From NCBI RefSeq assembly GCF_018129685.1, contig NZ_JAFCLG010000001.1:620001-684000 (forward strand): a stretch of DNA of 64,000 bases, read 5' to 3'. The position numbers were made by a program, and so were the translations under genes. The DNA comes from Bradyrhizobium manausense. Its GTDB lineage: Bacteria; Pseudomonadota; Alphaproteobacteria; Rhizobiales; Xanthobacteraceae. The notes beneath the pieces are model-generated. The model was given only the letters and a program-made list of their open reading frames with translations, was not told the DNA's origin and did not search any database. Shown piece after piece: positions 48,895 through 57,065 of this stretch. Numbering within the stretch: position 1 is the first letter of the stretch; each line of letters begins with the position of its first letter.

Positions 48895-50423
48895 ATGATC
48901 ACCTTTTCCTGGGCGGACGTCTCACCGGCTGTGGACTTGCGGAAGGGGCGCGCGAGCTGCAGCACCAGCGGAAGCAGCAGCAACGCGATGCCTGATACCA
49001 CCAGGCACGTCACCAGCCTGTTGGCAAAGAAGATGCTGAGGGATCCCTTCGACATCAGCATGGATTGACGGAATGCATCCTCCGCCTTGTCGCCGATGAC
49101 GATGGCGAGCACCAGCGGTGCCAGCGGATAGAACAGCTTCTTGAAGAGATAGCCGACGACGCCGAAGCCGAGCATCATGACCACGTCGAGATAGGAGTTC
49201 GACACCGAATAGGCGCCGACGACGCAGATGATCACGATGAGCGGAGCGATGACCACAAAGGGAATCCGCATCAAGGCGGCGAACACGGGAACGGTCAGCA
49301 ACACCAGCACGACGGCGACGATGTTGCCGACATACATCGAGGCAATCAGGCCCCAGACGAAGTCTTTCTGATCCACGAACAGCATCGGCCCGGGATTGAG
49401 GCCCCAGATCATCAACCCGCCCATCATCACGGCCGCGGTGGCCGAGCCGGGAATGCCAAGCGCGAGCATCGGCAGCAGCGCGCTGGTGCCGGCGGCATGA
49501 TCGGCCGTCTCCGGCGAGATGATGCCTTCGACCTCGCCGGTGCCAAAATAGCGGCCGCGGCGCGAGAAGCGGCGGGCGATGCCGTAGCTCATGAAGGATG
49601 CCGCCGTCGGGCCGCCCGGCGTGATCCCCATCCAGCAGCCGATTGCGGCGCTGCGCAGCAACGCGACGCCATGGCGCGGCAGGCGGCCGATCGCGCGAAA
49701 CACCTCGCGCCATTCGATCTTCGATGACACGGCGCGGGCGTGAAACTCTTCCTCGACCGCGACCAGGAGCTCGCCGATGCCGAACAGGCCCATCACGGCG
49801 ACCACGAAATTCACGCCCTTGACCAGCTCGTCCACGCCCATGGTGAGACGGACGCTGCCCGACACGGTGTCGATGCCGATGGCGGCGATCGCAAAGCCGA
49901 TCGCGAGCGCGACGACGGTCTTGATCGGGGCTGCGCCGCCCATACCGACGAAGCTCGCAAAGGCGAGAAAGTAGACCGCGAAATATTCCGCGGGCCCGAA
50001 GGCGAGCGCGACCTGCGCCACCCATGACGCCAGGAAGGTGATCAGGATGACGCCGACAAGCGCACCGAACGCCGCCGATCCGAACGCGGTGGCGAGCGCC
50101 GTGGTCGGCCTGCCGTCGCGGGCCATCGGATAGCCGTCGAAGGTTGTGGCGACCGAGGACGGCTCGCCGGGAATGTTGAACAATATCGAGGTGACGGAGC
50201 CGCCGAACAACGCGCCCCAATACATGCTGGAGAGCAGGATGATGGCCGAGACCGGCTGCATGCCGAAGGTCAGCGGCAGCAGCAGCGACACGCCATTGGG
50301 CGCACCCAGCCCCGGCAGCACGCCGACGAGGATACCGAGCAGGACGCCGACGGCCATCAGGGCCAGATGGGGCACCGTGACCGCGATGGTGAATCCGTGG
50401 AGGAGCTCCGAAACATTGTCCAT
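48891..50423 (-). CDS. tctA: Tripartite tricarboxylate transporter large permease TctA
   Basis: 510 residues with about eleven membrane helices. TctA signatures: GVLPGLGAPNGVSLLLPLTF (N-terminal signature loop), GGSVTSILFNIPGEPSSVAT, GITPGGPTAASFMSYGIA and GSATAAVMMGGLMIWGLNPG. It imports an organic acid using the proton or sodium gradient with TctB and the TctC binding protein. It starts 11 bases after tctB and overlaps the PdxA-like gene by four. Confidence 0.95.
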   Translation of the reverse strand: MDNVSELLHGFTIAVTVPHLALMAVGVLLGILVGVLPGLGAPNGVSLLLPLTFGMQPVSAIILLSSMYWGALFGGSVTSILFNIPGEPSSVATTFDGYPMARDGRPTTALATAFGSAAFGALVGVILITFLASWVAQVALAFGPAEYFAVYFLAFASFVGMGGAAPIKTVVALAIGFAIAAIGIDTVSGSVRLTMGVDELVKGVNFVVAVMGLFGIGELLVAVEEEFHARAVSSKIEWREVFRAIGRLPRHGVALLRSAAIGCWMGITPGGPTAASFMSYGIARRFSRRGRYFGTGEVEGIISPETADHAAGTSALLPMLALGIPGSATAAVMMGGLMIWGLNPGPMLFVDQKDFVWGLIASMYVGNIVAVVLVLLTVPVFAALMRIPFVVIAPLIVIICVVGAYSVSNSYLDVVMMLGFGVVGYLFKKLFYPLAPLVLAIVIGDKAEDAFRQSMLMSKGSLSIFFANRLVTCLVVSGIALLLLPLVLQLARPFRKSTAGETSAQEKVII

Positions 50424-50434
50424 CGCCTGCTCCC

Positions 50435-50917
50435 TCAGAGTCCGAGCGCCGCGGCGAGCGCGCCATGCGGCAGGCTGACCTGGAACATGCGCTCGAACAC
50501 GACATAGAGCGCGAGCGCCGTTGCTGCCGCCGTCACCCCCGAGCGCAGGATGGACTGATGCTTCGGGATCGCGAGCACCGCGAACACATACGCCGCCGAA
50601 GCGACATACATCCCGAGCAGCGGGATCGCCGCGACGAAGATCGCGGCCGGCACGAACAGACCCGCCAGCCGCCGCAGCTCGATGGAGGTTATGGCGACCG
50701 GAACGCTCGCCAGCGAGGCCGCCGGCACAGCGCCGCGCACGAGATTGTAGAGGCTGCCGGCGACGATGATGAGCCCTGTGAGGAACGGGAACGTGCCTGA
50801 TTCAACGCCCTCGCTCGACCAGCCGATGCCGTTGTCCAGGCTCTGAACCGCCACAGCAACACCAAAACTGCCGGTGAGGATGGCGGTCGCAAGTTCGAGG
50901 GCGCGTCGCGATATCAT
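50435..50917 (-). CDS. tctB: Tripartite tricarboxylate transporter small permease TctB
   Basis: 160 residues from the ATG at 50917, which follows a GGAGCC site; a longer frame to 50941 has none. Four membrane helices in the TctB pattern (WSSEGVESGTFPFLTGLIIV, FVPAAIFVAAIPLLGMYVAS, TAAATALALYVVFERMFQVS). It partners TctA. A 137-base palindromic repeat lies between it and tctC. Confidence 0.85.
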   Translation of the reverse strand: MISRRALELATAILTGSFGVAVAVQSLDNGIGWSSEGVESGTFPFLTGLIIVAGSLYNLVRGAVPAASLASVPVAITSIELRRLAGLFVPAAIFVAAIPLLGMYVASAAYVFAVLAIPKHQSILRSGVTAAATALALYVVFERMFQVSLPHGALAAALGL

Positions 50918-50954
50918 CGGAGGCTCCGGTCGTGCAGCCAATCCAACACCTGAC

Positions 50955-51091
50955 GTCGTCCCGGCGAAGGCCGGGACCCATAACCCCGGGGAGACATTTG
51001 GCGAAGACTCGGCATTAAGTGTTCTTCGGGGTGACGACCACCGTCCATCGAGAGATCACGCGGTATGGATCCCGGCCTTCGCCGGGATGAC
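50955..51091. repeat. Palindromic repeat between tctC and tctB
   Basis: GTCGTCCCGGCGAAGGCCGGG at the left and CCCGGCCTTCGCCGGGATGAC at the right are near-perfect reverse complements; each arm also folds on itself (CCGGCGAAGGCCGG). The centre holds an AT-richer segment. It interrupts the transporter operon without a T-run and may act in mRNA processing or differential expression of tctC over tctBA. Confidence 0.75.
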
Positions 51092-51116
51092 GGAGGAGTT
51101 CGAGGCGAACGTCGCC

Positions 51117-52109
51117 TCACTTGACCAGCCAGCCCTGCTCGCTTGCGACCTGTCTGACGCGCTCGAGGTCCTCCTTGATGAACTTGTCGAAGTCGGCGCC
51201 AGTGAGGAACGTGTCGATCTGTGAACTTTTCTCGATGTAGTCCTTCCATTCCGGCGTTGCCTGCACCTTCTTCATGAGGTCGACATAATAGGCGGCCTGC
51301 TCCGGCGTGACCTTGCCGGGCAGCCAGACGGTGCGTGGCTGCTCATATTGCTTGATGTCGAGACCCTGCTCGGTGCAGGTCGGAATGTCGCTCCAGCCTT
51401 CGGTGGCGGTGATCTTGGGACCGGCCGGCAGGCGCTTCGGGCTAAAGACGCAGAGCGGGCGCTGCGTGCTGCCGCGCCACTGGCCGAGGCTTTCGCTGGG
51501 ATTGTTGACATGGGAATCGAGATGCCCGCCAGCAAGCTGCACCGCGGCCTCGGCGCCGCTCTTGAAGGGGATGTAAGTCAGCTTGACATTGCCGGTCTTC
51601 TCGATCATGCGCGTCAACACCTCGTCGGTGTCCTTTGACTGCGCGCCGCCCATCTTGAACTCGCCCGATGCGGCGGCCTTCAGATAGTCGCCGGCGGTCT
51701 TGTAGGGCGCGTCCTGCTTGACCCAGAGCAGGAACTCGTCCTGGGCCATCGCGGCGATCGGCGTTAGATCGGTGTAGTTGAAAGCGACCTTGGAGACGAG
51801 CGGCTGCTGCCAGGCGTTCGAGGTGCCAAAAATCACCTTGTAGGGATCGCCGGCGGACGCCTTGCCGTAGACGTAGCCCTCCGCGCCGCTGCCGCCGCCC
51901 TTGTTGACGACGACGACAGGCTGATCGGTCAGCTTGTACTTGGTGATGATGTTCTGCACGGCGCGGGCCATGTTGTCGGTGCCGCCGCCCGGACCTGCCG
52001 TCGCCACGAACTCGATCGGCTTCTGCGGCTGCCAGGCCGCACACGCCGGCGCGCTGGCTGCGAACACAGCGACACTCGCCGACAACAGGAAGACAGACGT
52101 CCCACGCAT
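51117..52109 (-). CDS. tctC: Tripartite tricarboxylate transporter substrate-binding protein (Bug family)
   Basis: 330 residues from the ATG at 52109, which follows TTGGAGGAAATC. A signal peptide (MRGTSVFLLSASVAVFAASAPACA) precedes WQPQKPIEFVATAGPGGGTD, the Bug-family ligand loop, and QPVVVVNKGGGSGAEGYVYG. It delivers an organic anion to TctAB in the periplasm. Ligand unknown. The CoA transferase gene ends 54 bases upstream. Confidence 0.9.
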   Translation of the reverse strand: MRGTSVFLLSASVAVFAASAPACAAWQPQKPIEFVATAGPGGGTDNMARAVQNIITKYKLTDQPVVVVNKGGGSGAEGYVYGKASAGDPYKVIFGTSNAWQQPLVSKVAFNYTDLTPIAAMAQDEFLLWVKQDAPYKTAGDYLKAAASGEFKMGGAQSKDTDEVLTRMIEKTGNVKLTYIPFKSGAEAAVQLAGGHLDSHVNNPSESLGQWRGSTQRPLCVFSPKRLPAGPKITATEGWSDIPTCTEQGLDIKQYEQPRTVWLPGKVTPEQAAYYVDLMKKVQATPEWKDYIEKSSQIDTFLTGADFDKFIKEDLERVRQVASEQGWLVK

Positions 52110-52163
52110 GATTTCCTCCAACTGATTTTTTCTGTTTGTTAGATCAGTCGTCTCGAGCTCCGT

Positions 52164-53423
52164 TCAGGCGACGCGTTCCCTGCGCCCCCGTGCGGCTGAA
52201 ACAATGGCGCCTTCTTGCTCGAGCGCTTCGATTTGTGCCTGGTCGAACCCGTGCTCGGCCAAAACCTCGCGCGTATGTTCGCCATAGAGGGGGGCGCCCG
52301 AGGCGACCTTGCCCGGCGTCTCCGAGAACTTGACCGGCAGCCCGATGGTCTTGATCGGACCGAGCGCGGAATGCTCAACCTCGACGACCATCTCCCGCGC
52401 CAGCGTCTGCGGATCGCTCAGGGCCTCCAGCATGTCGTGCACGGGGCCGCAGGGCACGCCCTTCTCGTCCAGGGCCGCGAGCCAGTGCGCGCGCGTTTGC
52501 GTACGGAAACGTTCGCTGAGGACGGCTTCCAGCGCCTTCAAATTCGCCATGCGGTCGGCGCCGGTGACAAAACGCGGATCGGCGGCGAGTTCGCTCGCAC
52601 CGAGCGCTTCCAGCATCAGCAGCCAGTGCTTCTTGTTGGCGCCGCCGACCACGAGCCAGCCATCGGAAGCCTCAAAGGCCTGATACGGCGCGTTGAGCGG
52701 ATGCGCCGAGCCCATCGCGCGCGGCGCCGTGCCGGCGGCCAGCGCAATGGTCGATTGCCAGTAGGTCTGGACCAGTGCCGCCTCGTAGAGCGAGGTCTCG
52801 ACCCACTGCCCCTCGCCGGTCTTGAGGCGATGTGTATAGGCGGCGAGGATGCCCATGCTCGCGAGCAGGCCCGCGGTGATGTCGGACAGCGGCGGCCCGC
52901 ACTTCACGGGCGGCCCATCGGGACGCTCGCCGGTAAAGCTCATGATGCCGCTCATCGCCTGCGCGACGAGGTCGAAACCCCTGCGGTGCTTGTAAGGGCC
53001 GGTGCGGCCAAAGCCCGACAGCGAGCAATAGATCAGCGCCGGAAATGTCCTGTGCATGTCTTCATAGCCGAAGCCCAGCCGCTCCATCGCGCCCGGCGCA
53101 AAATTCTCGACCAGCACGTCGGCGTCCGCGATCAACCGCCGCAGCACCTCCTTGCCGCCGTCCGTCTTCAGATCCAGCACGATGCCGCGCTTGTTGCGGT
53201 TCATCATCAGGAACGAGGCCGCCTCGTCGCCGATCTTCGGGGGCACGGAATGGCGCGTGTCGTCACCGTTCGGCCATTTCTCGATCTTGATGACGTCGGC
53301 GCCCATGTCGGCGAGCATCAACGTGCAGGTCGGCCCCGCCATGACATGGGTGAGATCGATGACCTTCAGGCCCGCGAGCGGACCTGCGCGGCGGGCTGGG
53401 GATTGCGGCTGATCGCTCTGCAT
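52164..53423 (-). CDS. Family III CoA transferase (CaiB/BaiF)
   Basis: 419 residues. LAGLKVIDLTHVMAGPTCTL, ADMGADVIKIEKWPNGDDTR and the conserved NRNKRGIVLDLK are family III hallmarks. The catalytic Asp is in GPPLSDITAGLL (Asp181). It moves CoA between carboxylic acids, here probably activating the acid brought in by TctABC so that the adjacent enoyl-CoA hydratase can act. It begins 9 bases after that gene. Confidence 0.9.
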   Translation of the reverse strand: MQSDQPQSPARRAGPLAGLKVIDLTHVMAGPTCTLMLADMGADVIKIEKWPNGDDTRHSVPPKIGDEAASFLMMNRNKRGIVLDLKTDGGKEVLRRLIADADVLVENFAPGAMERLGFGYEDMHRTFPALIYCSLSGFGRTGPYKHRRGFDLVAQAMSGIMSFTGERPDGPPVKCGPPLSDITAGLLASMGILAAYTHRLKTGEGQWVETSLYEAALVQTYWQSTIALAAGTAPRAMGSAHPLNAPYQAFEASDGWLVVGGANKKHWLLMLEALGASELAADPRFVTGADRMANLKALEAVLSERFRTQTRAHWLAALDEKGVPCGPVHDMLEALSDPQTLAREMVVEVEHSALGPIKTIGLPVKFSETPGKVASGAPLYGEHTREVLAEHGFDQAQIEALEQEGAIVSAARGRRERVA

Positions 53424-53432
53424 CGGGGCGTC

Positions 53433-54227
53433 CTATTGACCGCGCCACTGCGGGGCGCGCTTGCTGAGGAAAGCATCGAGCCCTTCGCGAAAATCCTGGC
53501 TCGTGTAGCACATCAGGATGAGGTCTTCGCCCTCGTCCTGCGTCAATCGCCGCTGCAGACGCGCGACCGCCTGCTTGGTCGCATTCAGCGTCAGCGGCGC
53601 GTGGCCGGCCACGAGGCGCGCGAGCTCGTCAGCGCGCTTGTCGAGCGCGGCGAGATCGTCGACGACCTCGCCGAGCAATCCGACGCCAAGCGCTTCCGCG
53701 GCATCGACAAGACGCGCGGTGAAGATCAGGTCCTTGACCCGCGCTGGCCCAATCAGCGCGGTCAGACGGCTGACATTGGACAGCGACAGGCAGTTGCCGA
53801 GCGTGCGGGCGATGGGAAAGCCTATCCTGGTGCTGCGCGTGCCGATGCGCAGGTCGCAGGCCGCGGCGATCCCCGCCCCGCCGCCGGTGCAGAAGCCGTT
53901 GATCGCCGCGATGGTCGGCACACGGCACTGCTCGAGCGTGGCGAGCACCCTGTCGATGCGGTTCTCGTAATCGATGGAATCCTGCGGCGTTTTGAATTCG
54001 CGGAACTGGTTGATGTCGGTGCCGGAGGCAAAGGCCTTGTCGCCGGCCCCACGCAGCATCAGAACCTTGATGGACTTGTCGTCATTGGCCTGCTCGCAAA
54101 TCGCCGCGAGCCGCTCGTACATGGCGAAGGTGAAGGCATTGCGCGCCTGCGGGCGGTTGAAGGTGATCCGTCCGATCCCGTCCTTGCATTCAAAAACGAG
54201 ATCGTCCGCCGCGATCGCCTGGTCCAT
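53433..54227 (-). CDS. Enoyl-CoA hydratase/isomerase family protein
   Basis: 264 residues from the ATG at 54227 (MDQAIAADDLVFECKDGIGR), with GAGGA about eight bases upstream; an earlier ATG at 54266 lies inside the operator. Crotonase-fold motifs: NAFTFAMYERL, LRGAGDKAFASGTDINQF (oxyanion loop), INGFCTGGGAGIAAACDLRI and GLLGEVVDD. It adds water to, or isomerises, an acyl-CoA double bond. It is the first gene of the leftward operon, opposite GntR. Confidence 0.9.
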   Translation of the reverse strand: MDQAIAADDLVFECKDGIGRITFNRPQARNAFTFAMYERLAAICEQANDDKSIKVLMLRGAGDKAFASGTDINQFREFKTPQDSIDYENRIDRVLATLEQCRVPTIAAINGFCTGGGAGIAAACDLRIGTRSTRIGFPIARTLGNCLSLSNVSRLTALIGPARVKDLIFTARLVDAAEALGVGLLGEVVDDLAALDKRADELARLVAGHAPLTLNATKQAVARLQRRLTQDEGEDLILMCYTSQDFREGLDAFLSKRAPQWRGQ

Positions 54228-54246
54228 TTCCTCGATCCTCGCTGTT

Positions 54247-54268
54247 TTTTGCATTTTTGAATGCAAAA
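54247..54268. promoter_or_regulatory. Palindromic operator upstream of the enoyl-CoA hydratase gene
   Basis: Arms TTTTGCATT and AATGCAAAA, perfect over nine bases, flank a 4-base spacer TTTG. The core TTGCATT...AATGCAA resembles FCD-type GntR sites. A related palindrome lies on the GntR side (54316). Confidence 0.7.
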
Positions 54269-54315
54269 TTTGGAATTTACAAGATATAATTACGGTACTT
54301 TCGTCTACCGCATCA

Positions 54316-54331
54316 TTTTTGCATTCAAAAA
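54316..54331. promoter_or_regulatory. Palindromic operator upstream of the GntR gene
   Basis: TTTTTG-CATT-CAAAAA, containing the same TTTTGCATTCAAAA half-site pattern as the site at 54247, 12 bases before the GntR ATG. Likely autoregulation. Confidence 0.6.
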
Positions 54332-54343
54332 TTGGGTTGCCCC

Positions 54344-55009
54344 ATGCTGCATGAAGAGGTCGTCGGCCGCATCCGCGACATTCTGCTCGACGGCGAGATC
54401 CCGCCGGGCGCGCGGATTCCCGAGCGCGAGCTGTGCGAGCGTCTCGACATCTCGCGCACGCCGCTGCGAGAAGCGCTCAAGGTGCTGGCCGCCGAGGGCC
54501 TCGTGCAGCTCCTGCCCCATCGCGGCTCGCGCGCGGCAAAGCTGACCGACAAGGACATGCGCGACCTCTTCGAGGTCTGCCAGGGTCTCGAAGCGCTCGC
54601 GGGCGAACTCGCCTGCGAGCGCATCACCGACGCTGACATCGCGGAGATTGCCGCGGCCCACGCGGCGATGGTGCAGCATTATCGCGAAGGCGATCTGATC
54701 CAGTATTATCGCGGCAACCGCGCCATCCACGAGGGAATCGTCAATGCGGCTGGCAATCCCGTGCTGTCGGGGCTCTACGCGTCGGTGACCGCGCGCATTC
54801 GCCGCGCGCGCTACGTGACGCCGATGACGTCGCAGCGCTGGGCGTTTGCGGTCAGCGAGCACGAAGCCATCTTGAATGCGCTGCAACGCCGCGACGGCGC
54901 CGGCCTCTCCCACATCCTGCGCGCGCATCTGCGCCACAAGCGCGAAGAGGTGCTGCAGGCGGGGTTTGCGGAAACGGACACGAATGAGCTCACGCTGAAG
55001 ATCGCGTGA
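54344..55009 (+). CDS. GntR/FCD family transcriptional regulator
   Basis: 221 residues from the ATG at 54344. The N-terminal winged HTH is IRDILLDGEIPPGARIPERE and LCERLDISRTPLREALKVLA. The C-terminal FCD domain has LFEVCQGLEALAGELACERI, NRAIHEGIVNAAGNPVLSGL and HEAILNALQRRDG with the usual metal-binding Asp/His set. It probably represses the divergent catabolic operon until its acid or CoA-ester ligand appears. Confidence 0.9.
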   Translation: MLHEEVVGRIRDILLDGEIPPGARIPERELCERLDISRTPLREALKVLAAEGLVQLLPHRGSRAAKLTDKDMRDLFEVCQGLEALAGELACERITDADIAEIAAAHAAMVQHYREGDLIQYYRGNRAIHEGIVNAAGNPVLSGLYASVTARIRRARYVTPMTSQRWAFAVSEHEAILNALQRRDGAGLSHILRAHLRHKREEVLQAGFAETDTNELTLKIA

Positions 55010-55028
55010 GGCGGCTCGCCTTCTCCGG

Positions 55029-55964
55029 CTAGGCGCGGTTGCCGAACAGTTCGAGCGTGATCGATCGCAGCCAGCGGTGCGCGGGATCGCGGTGGTAGCG
55101 CTCGTGCCAATATTGGGCGATCTCGATCCGCGGCAATGCAACCGGCGTCTTGAACACGGTCATTCCGAGCGGCTCGGCGACAAGGACAGCGAGATTGGCG
55201 GGCAAGGTTGCGACCCCGTCGGTTTGCGAGGCGACGATCGCACCTGCAATGAAGCTCGGCACCTGCAACAGGATATTGGTACGCGCGATGGTTCGTGTCA
55301 GCACGCGCTGCGTTTCGAGATGGGCCGCATGCCCGGTCTCGGACGCGGTGATCAGGATGTGCTTCTCGTCCAGAAATCCCCGGCGCGTGCGCGCCCCGGC
55401 GGGCCTTGGATGGCCGCGTCTCACGACGCTTGCATAGCCATCCGAATAGAGGCGCTGGGAGCGGAGATGACCCGCCGCGCGCGGCAAGGCGCCGAGCGCA
55501 AGGTCCGCCTCTCCTGACTCCAGCTTGGTGGCAAAGTGCCGGGAATCGAGCGGGATTGCACGCAACTGAACGCGCGGCGCGAGCTCTGACAGGCGCGCCA
55601 CCAGCGGCGGCAGGAACCGCACCATGCCGACATCGGTCAAGAGCAGGCTGAATGTCTTCTCGGACTTCCCGGGATCGAATGGCAGCCGCTCCTGCCACAG
55701 CCGGTCGGCCATCTCGAGCACGGCGCGGATCTGGGCCGCCATTTCGACGGCACGCGCGGTCGGCTGCACGCCGTTGCCCCGCCGCACGAACAGGGGATCG
55801 TCGAAGCGCAGCCGCAAGCGCGCCAGCAACTTGCTGATCGCCGGCTGCGTGGTCTCGAGGCTCACTGCGGCACGCGTGATGCTGCCCTCGCGGATCAGCG
55901 CGTCGAGCACGCGCAGGTCACGAAAATCGATCCCGGAAGATTCCATTTTGGACATGTGAAACAT
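55029..55964 (-). CDS. LysR family transcriptional regulator
   Basis: 311 residues; ATGs at residues 4 and 7 are alternative starts. The N-terminal HTH is FRDLRVLDALIREGSITRAA and SLETTQPAISKLLARLRLRF. The effector domain has SFSLLLTDVG-type start (FSLLLTDVGMVRFLPPL), VQLRAIPLDSRHFATKLESG and ADLALGALP. It is divergent from the signal-less binding-protein-fold gene (88-base gap), its most likely target. Confidence 0.9.
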   Translation of the reverse strand: MFHMSKMESSGIDFRDLRVLDALIREGSITRAAVSLETTQPAISKLLARLRLRFDDPLFVRRGNGVQPTARAVEMAAQIRAVLEMADRLWQERLPFDPGKSEKTFSLLLTDVGMVRFLPPLVARLSELAPRVQLRAIPLDSRHFATKLESGEADLALGALPRAAGHLRSQRLYSDGYASVVRRGHPRPAGARTRRGFLDEKHILITASETGHAAHLETQRVLTRTIARTNILLQVPSFIAGAIVASQTDGVATLPANLAVLVAEPLGMTVFKTPVALPRIEIAQYWHERYHRDPAHRWLRSITLELFGNRA

Positions 55965-56052
55965 TCCATCGTGGCCATGGATTGAGCTTCCTCCCTTGCT
56001 ATCCTGCAGTCAATCGAACGGGCCGAATGGCCGCAAGGACGCGGAGGATCCC

Positions 56053-56928
56053 ATGACGAAATTCGTGATCGAGCCTCATTTCCGACTGCAGGAATGGGTG
56101 GCCGAGGAAAAGGGCTATTTCCGTGACGAGGGGCTGGACTACGAGTTTCGCGAGCTGATCCGTTCGACCGAGGGCCAGCATCACAACAAGGTCAATGAAG
56201 GCGCCTTCCAGAGCATCGAGAAGGGGCGCAAGGCCGACATCAGCTGCGCCTGCCACTGGACGGTCAACGTCGCCGCGTCGAACGGTCACGCAAAGCTCTA
56301 CGCCGACGTCTACTCGGTCGCGCCTTCAGGCATCTTCGTTCCCGCCGATTCCAAAATCCGCACGCCCGCGGATCTGGCCGGCGTACCGATCTCGGTCGGC
56401 TTCCAGTCAGGCAGCCATTATTCGACCATCCAGGCGCTCGAGCCGTATCTGGCGCCGGGCCAGATCAACCTGACCTTCGCGGACGGCATGCTGTTCCGTC
56501 GAATGGAGCTGCTGTTCGAGGGCAAGAGCGAGGCGGCCTCGCTGTTCAATGGCCCCTATTATTTCGCCGAGCAGCTCGGCTATCGCAAGATCATCGATAC
56601 GACGTTCATGATCGCGTCCATGATCAATGGCGATCCGGCGCCCGAGGACATCAAGCGCTACTTCCGCGCGCTGAAGAAGGCGCAGCGCGACATCGACCTG
56701 CGTCCAGAGCTCTTCACGCGCTACTACAGGAACGAATTTCCCGACCGTTTCCACGCCACAATGGACACCAGGCGCTGGGGCCCCGGCGAGCGCATCGTGT
56801 TCGAACCCTATTCGCGCGAGGTCTACGAGCAGTCGTTCGACTGGATCGAGAAGCACGGCATCTTTGAAGCCGGCACGATGGGCGACGGCGCTTACGACAA
56901 GGCGACGGTGGCGTTCGGCGGGATTTGA
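56053..56928 (+). CDS. Periplasmic-binding-protein-fold protein without signal peptide (NMT1/SsuA-like)
   Basis: 291 residues from the ATG at 56053 after GGAGGATCCC. No signal peptide: the N-terminus MTKFVIEPHFRLQEWVAEEK begins at the first strand and helix of the fold. Features FRDEGLDYEFRELI, ISVGFQSGSHYSTIQALEPY and FADGMLFRRMELLFEGKSEA match NMT1/SsuA-like proteins. Being cytosolic, it may be an enzyme or sensor rather than a transport receptor; some relatives act as decarboxylases. LysR is divergent and likely its regulator. Confidence 0.6.
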   Translation: MTKFVIEPHFRLQEWVAEEKGYFRDEGLDYEFRELIRSTEGQHHNKVNEGAFQSIEKGRKADISCACHWTVNVAASNGHAKLYADVYSVAPSGIFVPADSKIRTPADLAGVPISVGFQSGSHYSTIQALEPYLAPGQINLTFADGMLFRRMELLFEGKSEAASLFNGPYYFAEQLGYRKIIDTTFMIASMINGDPAPEDIKRYFRALKKAQRDIDLRPELFTRYYRNEFPDRFHATMDTRRWGPGERIVFEPYSREVYEQSFDWIEKHGIFEAGTMGDGAYDKATVAFGGI

Positions 56929-57065
56929 GCGCGAATTGAGGCGCCGACTTCGCACAGACCCAGGCTCAACCCCGAGCTAAACTCCAAGGCCCCTCTCCGC
57001 GATTGCAATCGGAGAGAGGCCGCAAGGTTTGCAAGTCACACCGTCTTCTTCACGGCTGCCCGCAA

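Noticed and set aside
52215..54260. A 681-residue plus-strand open frame opposite the CoA transferase and enoyl-CoA hydratase genes
   Set aside because: Antisense shadow across two genes; no ribosome site and low-complexity composition.
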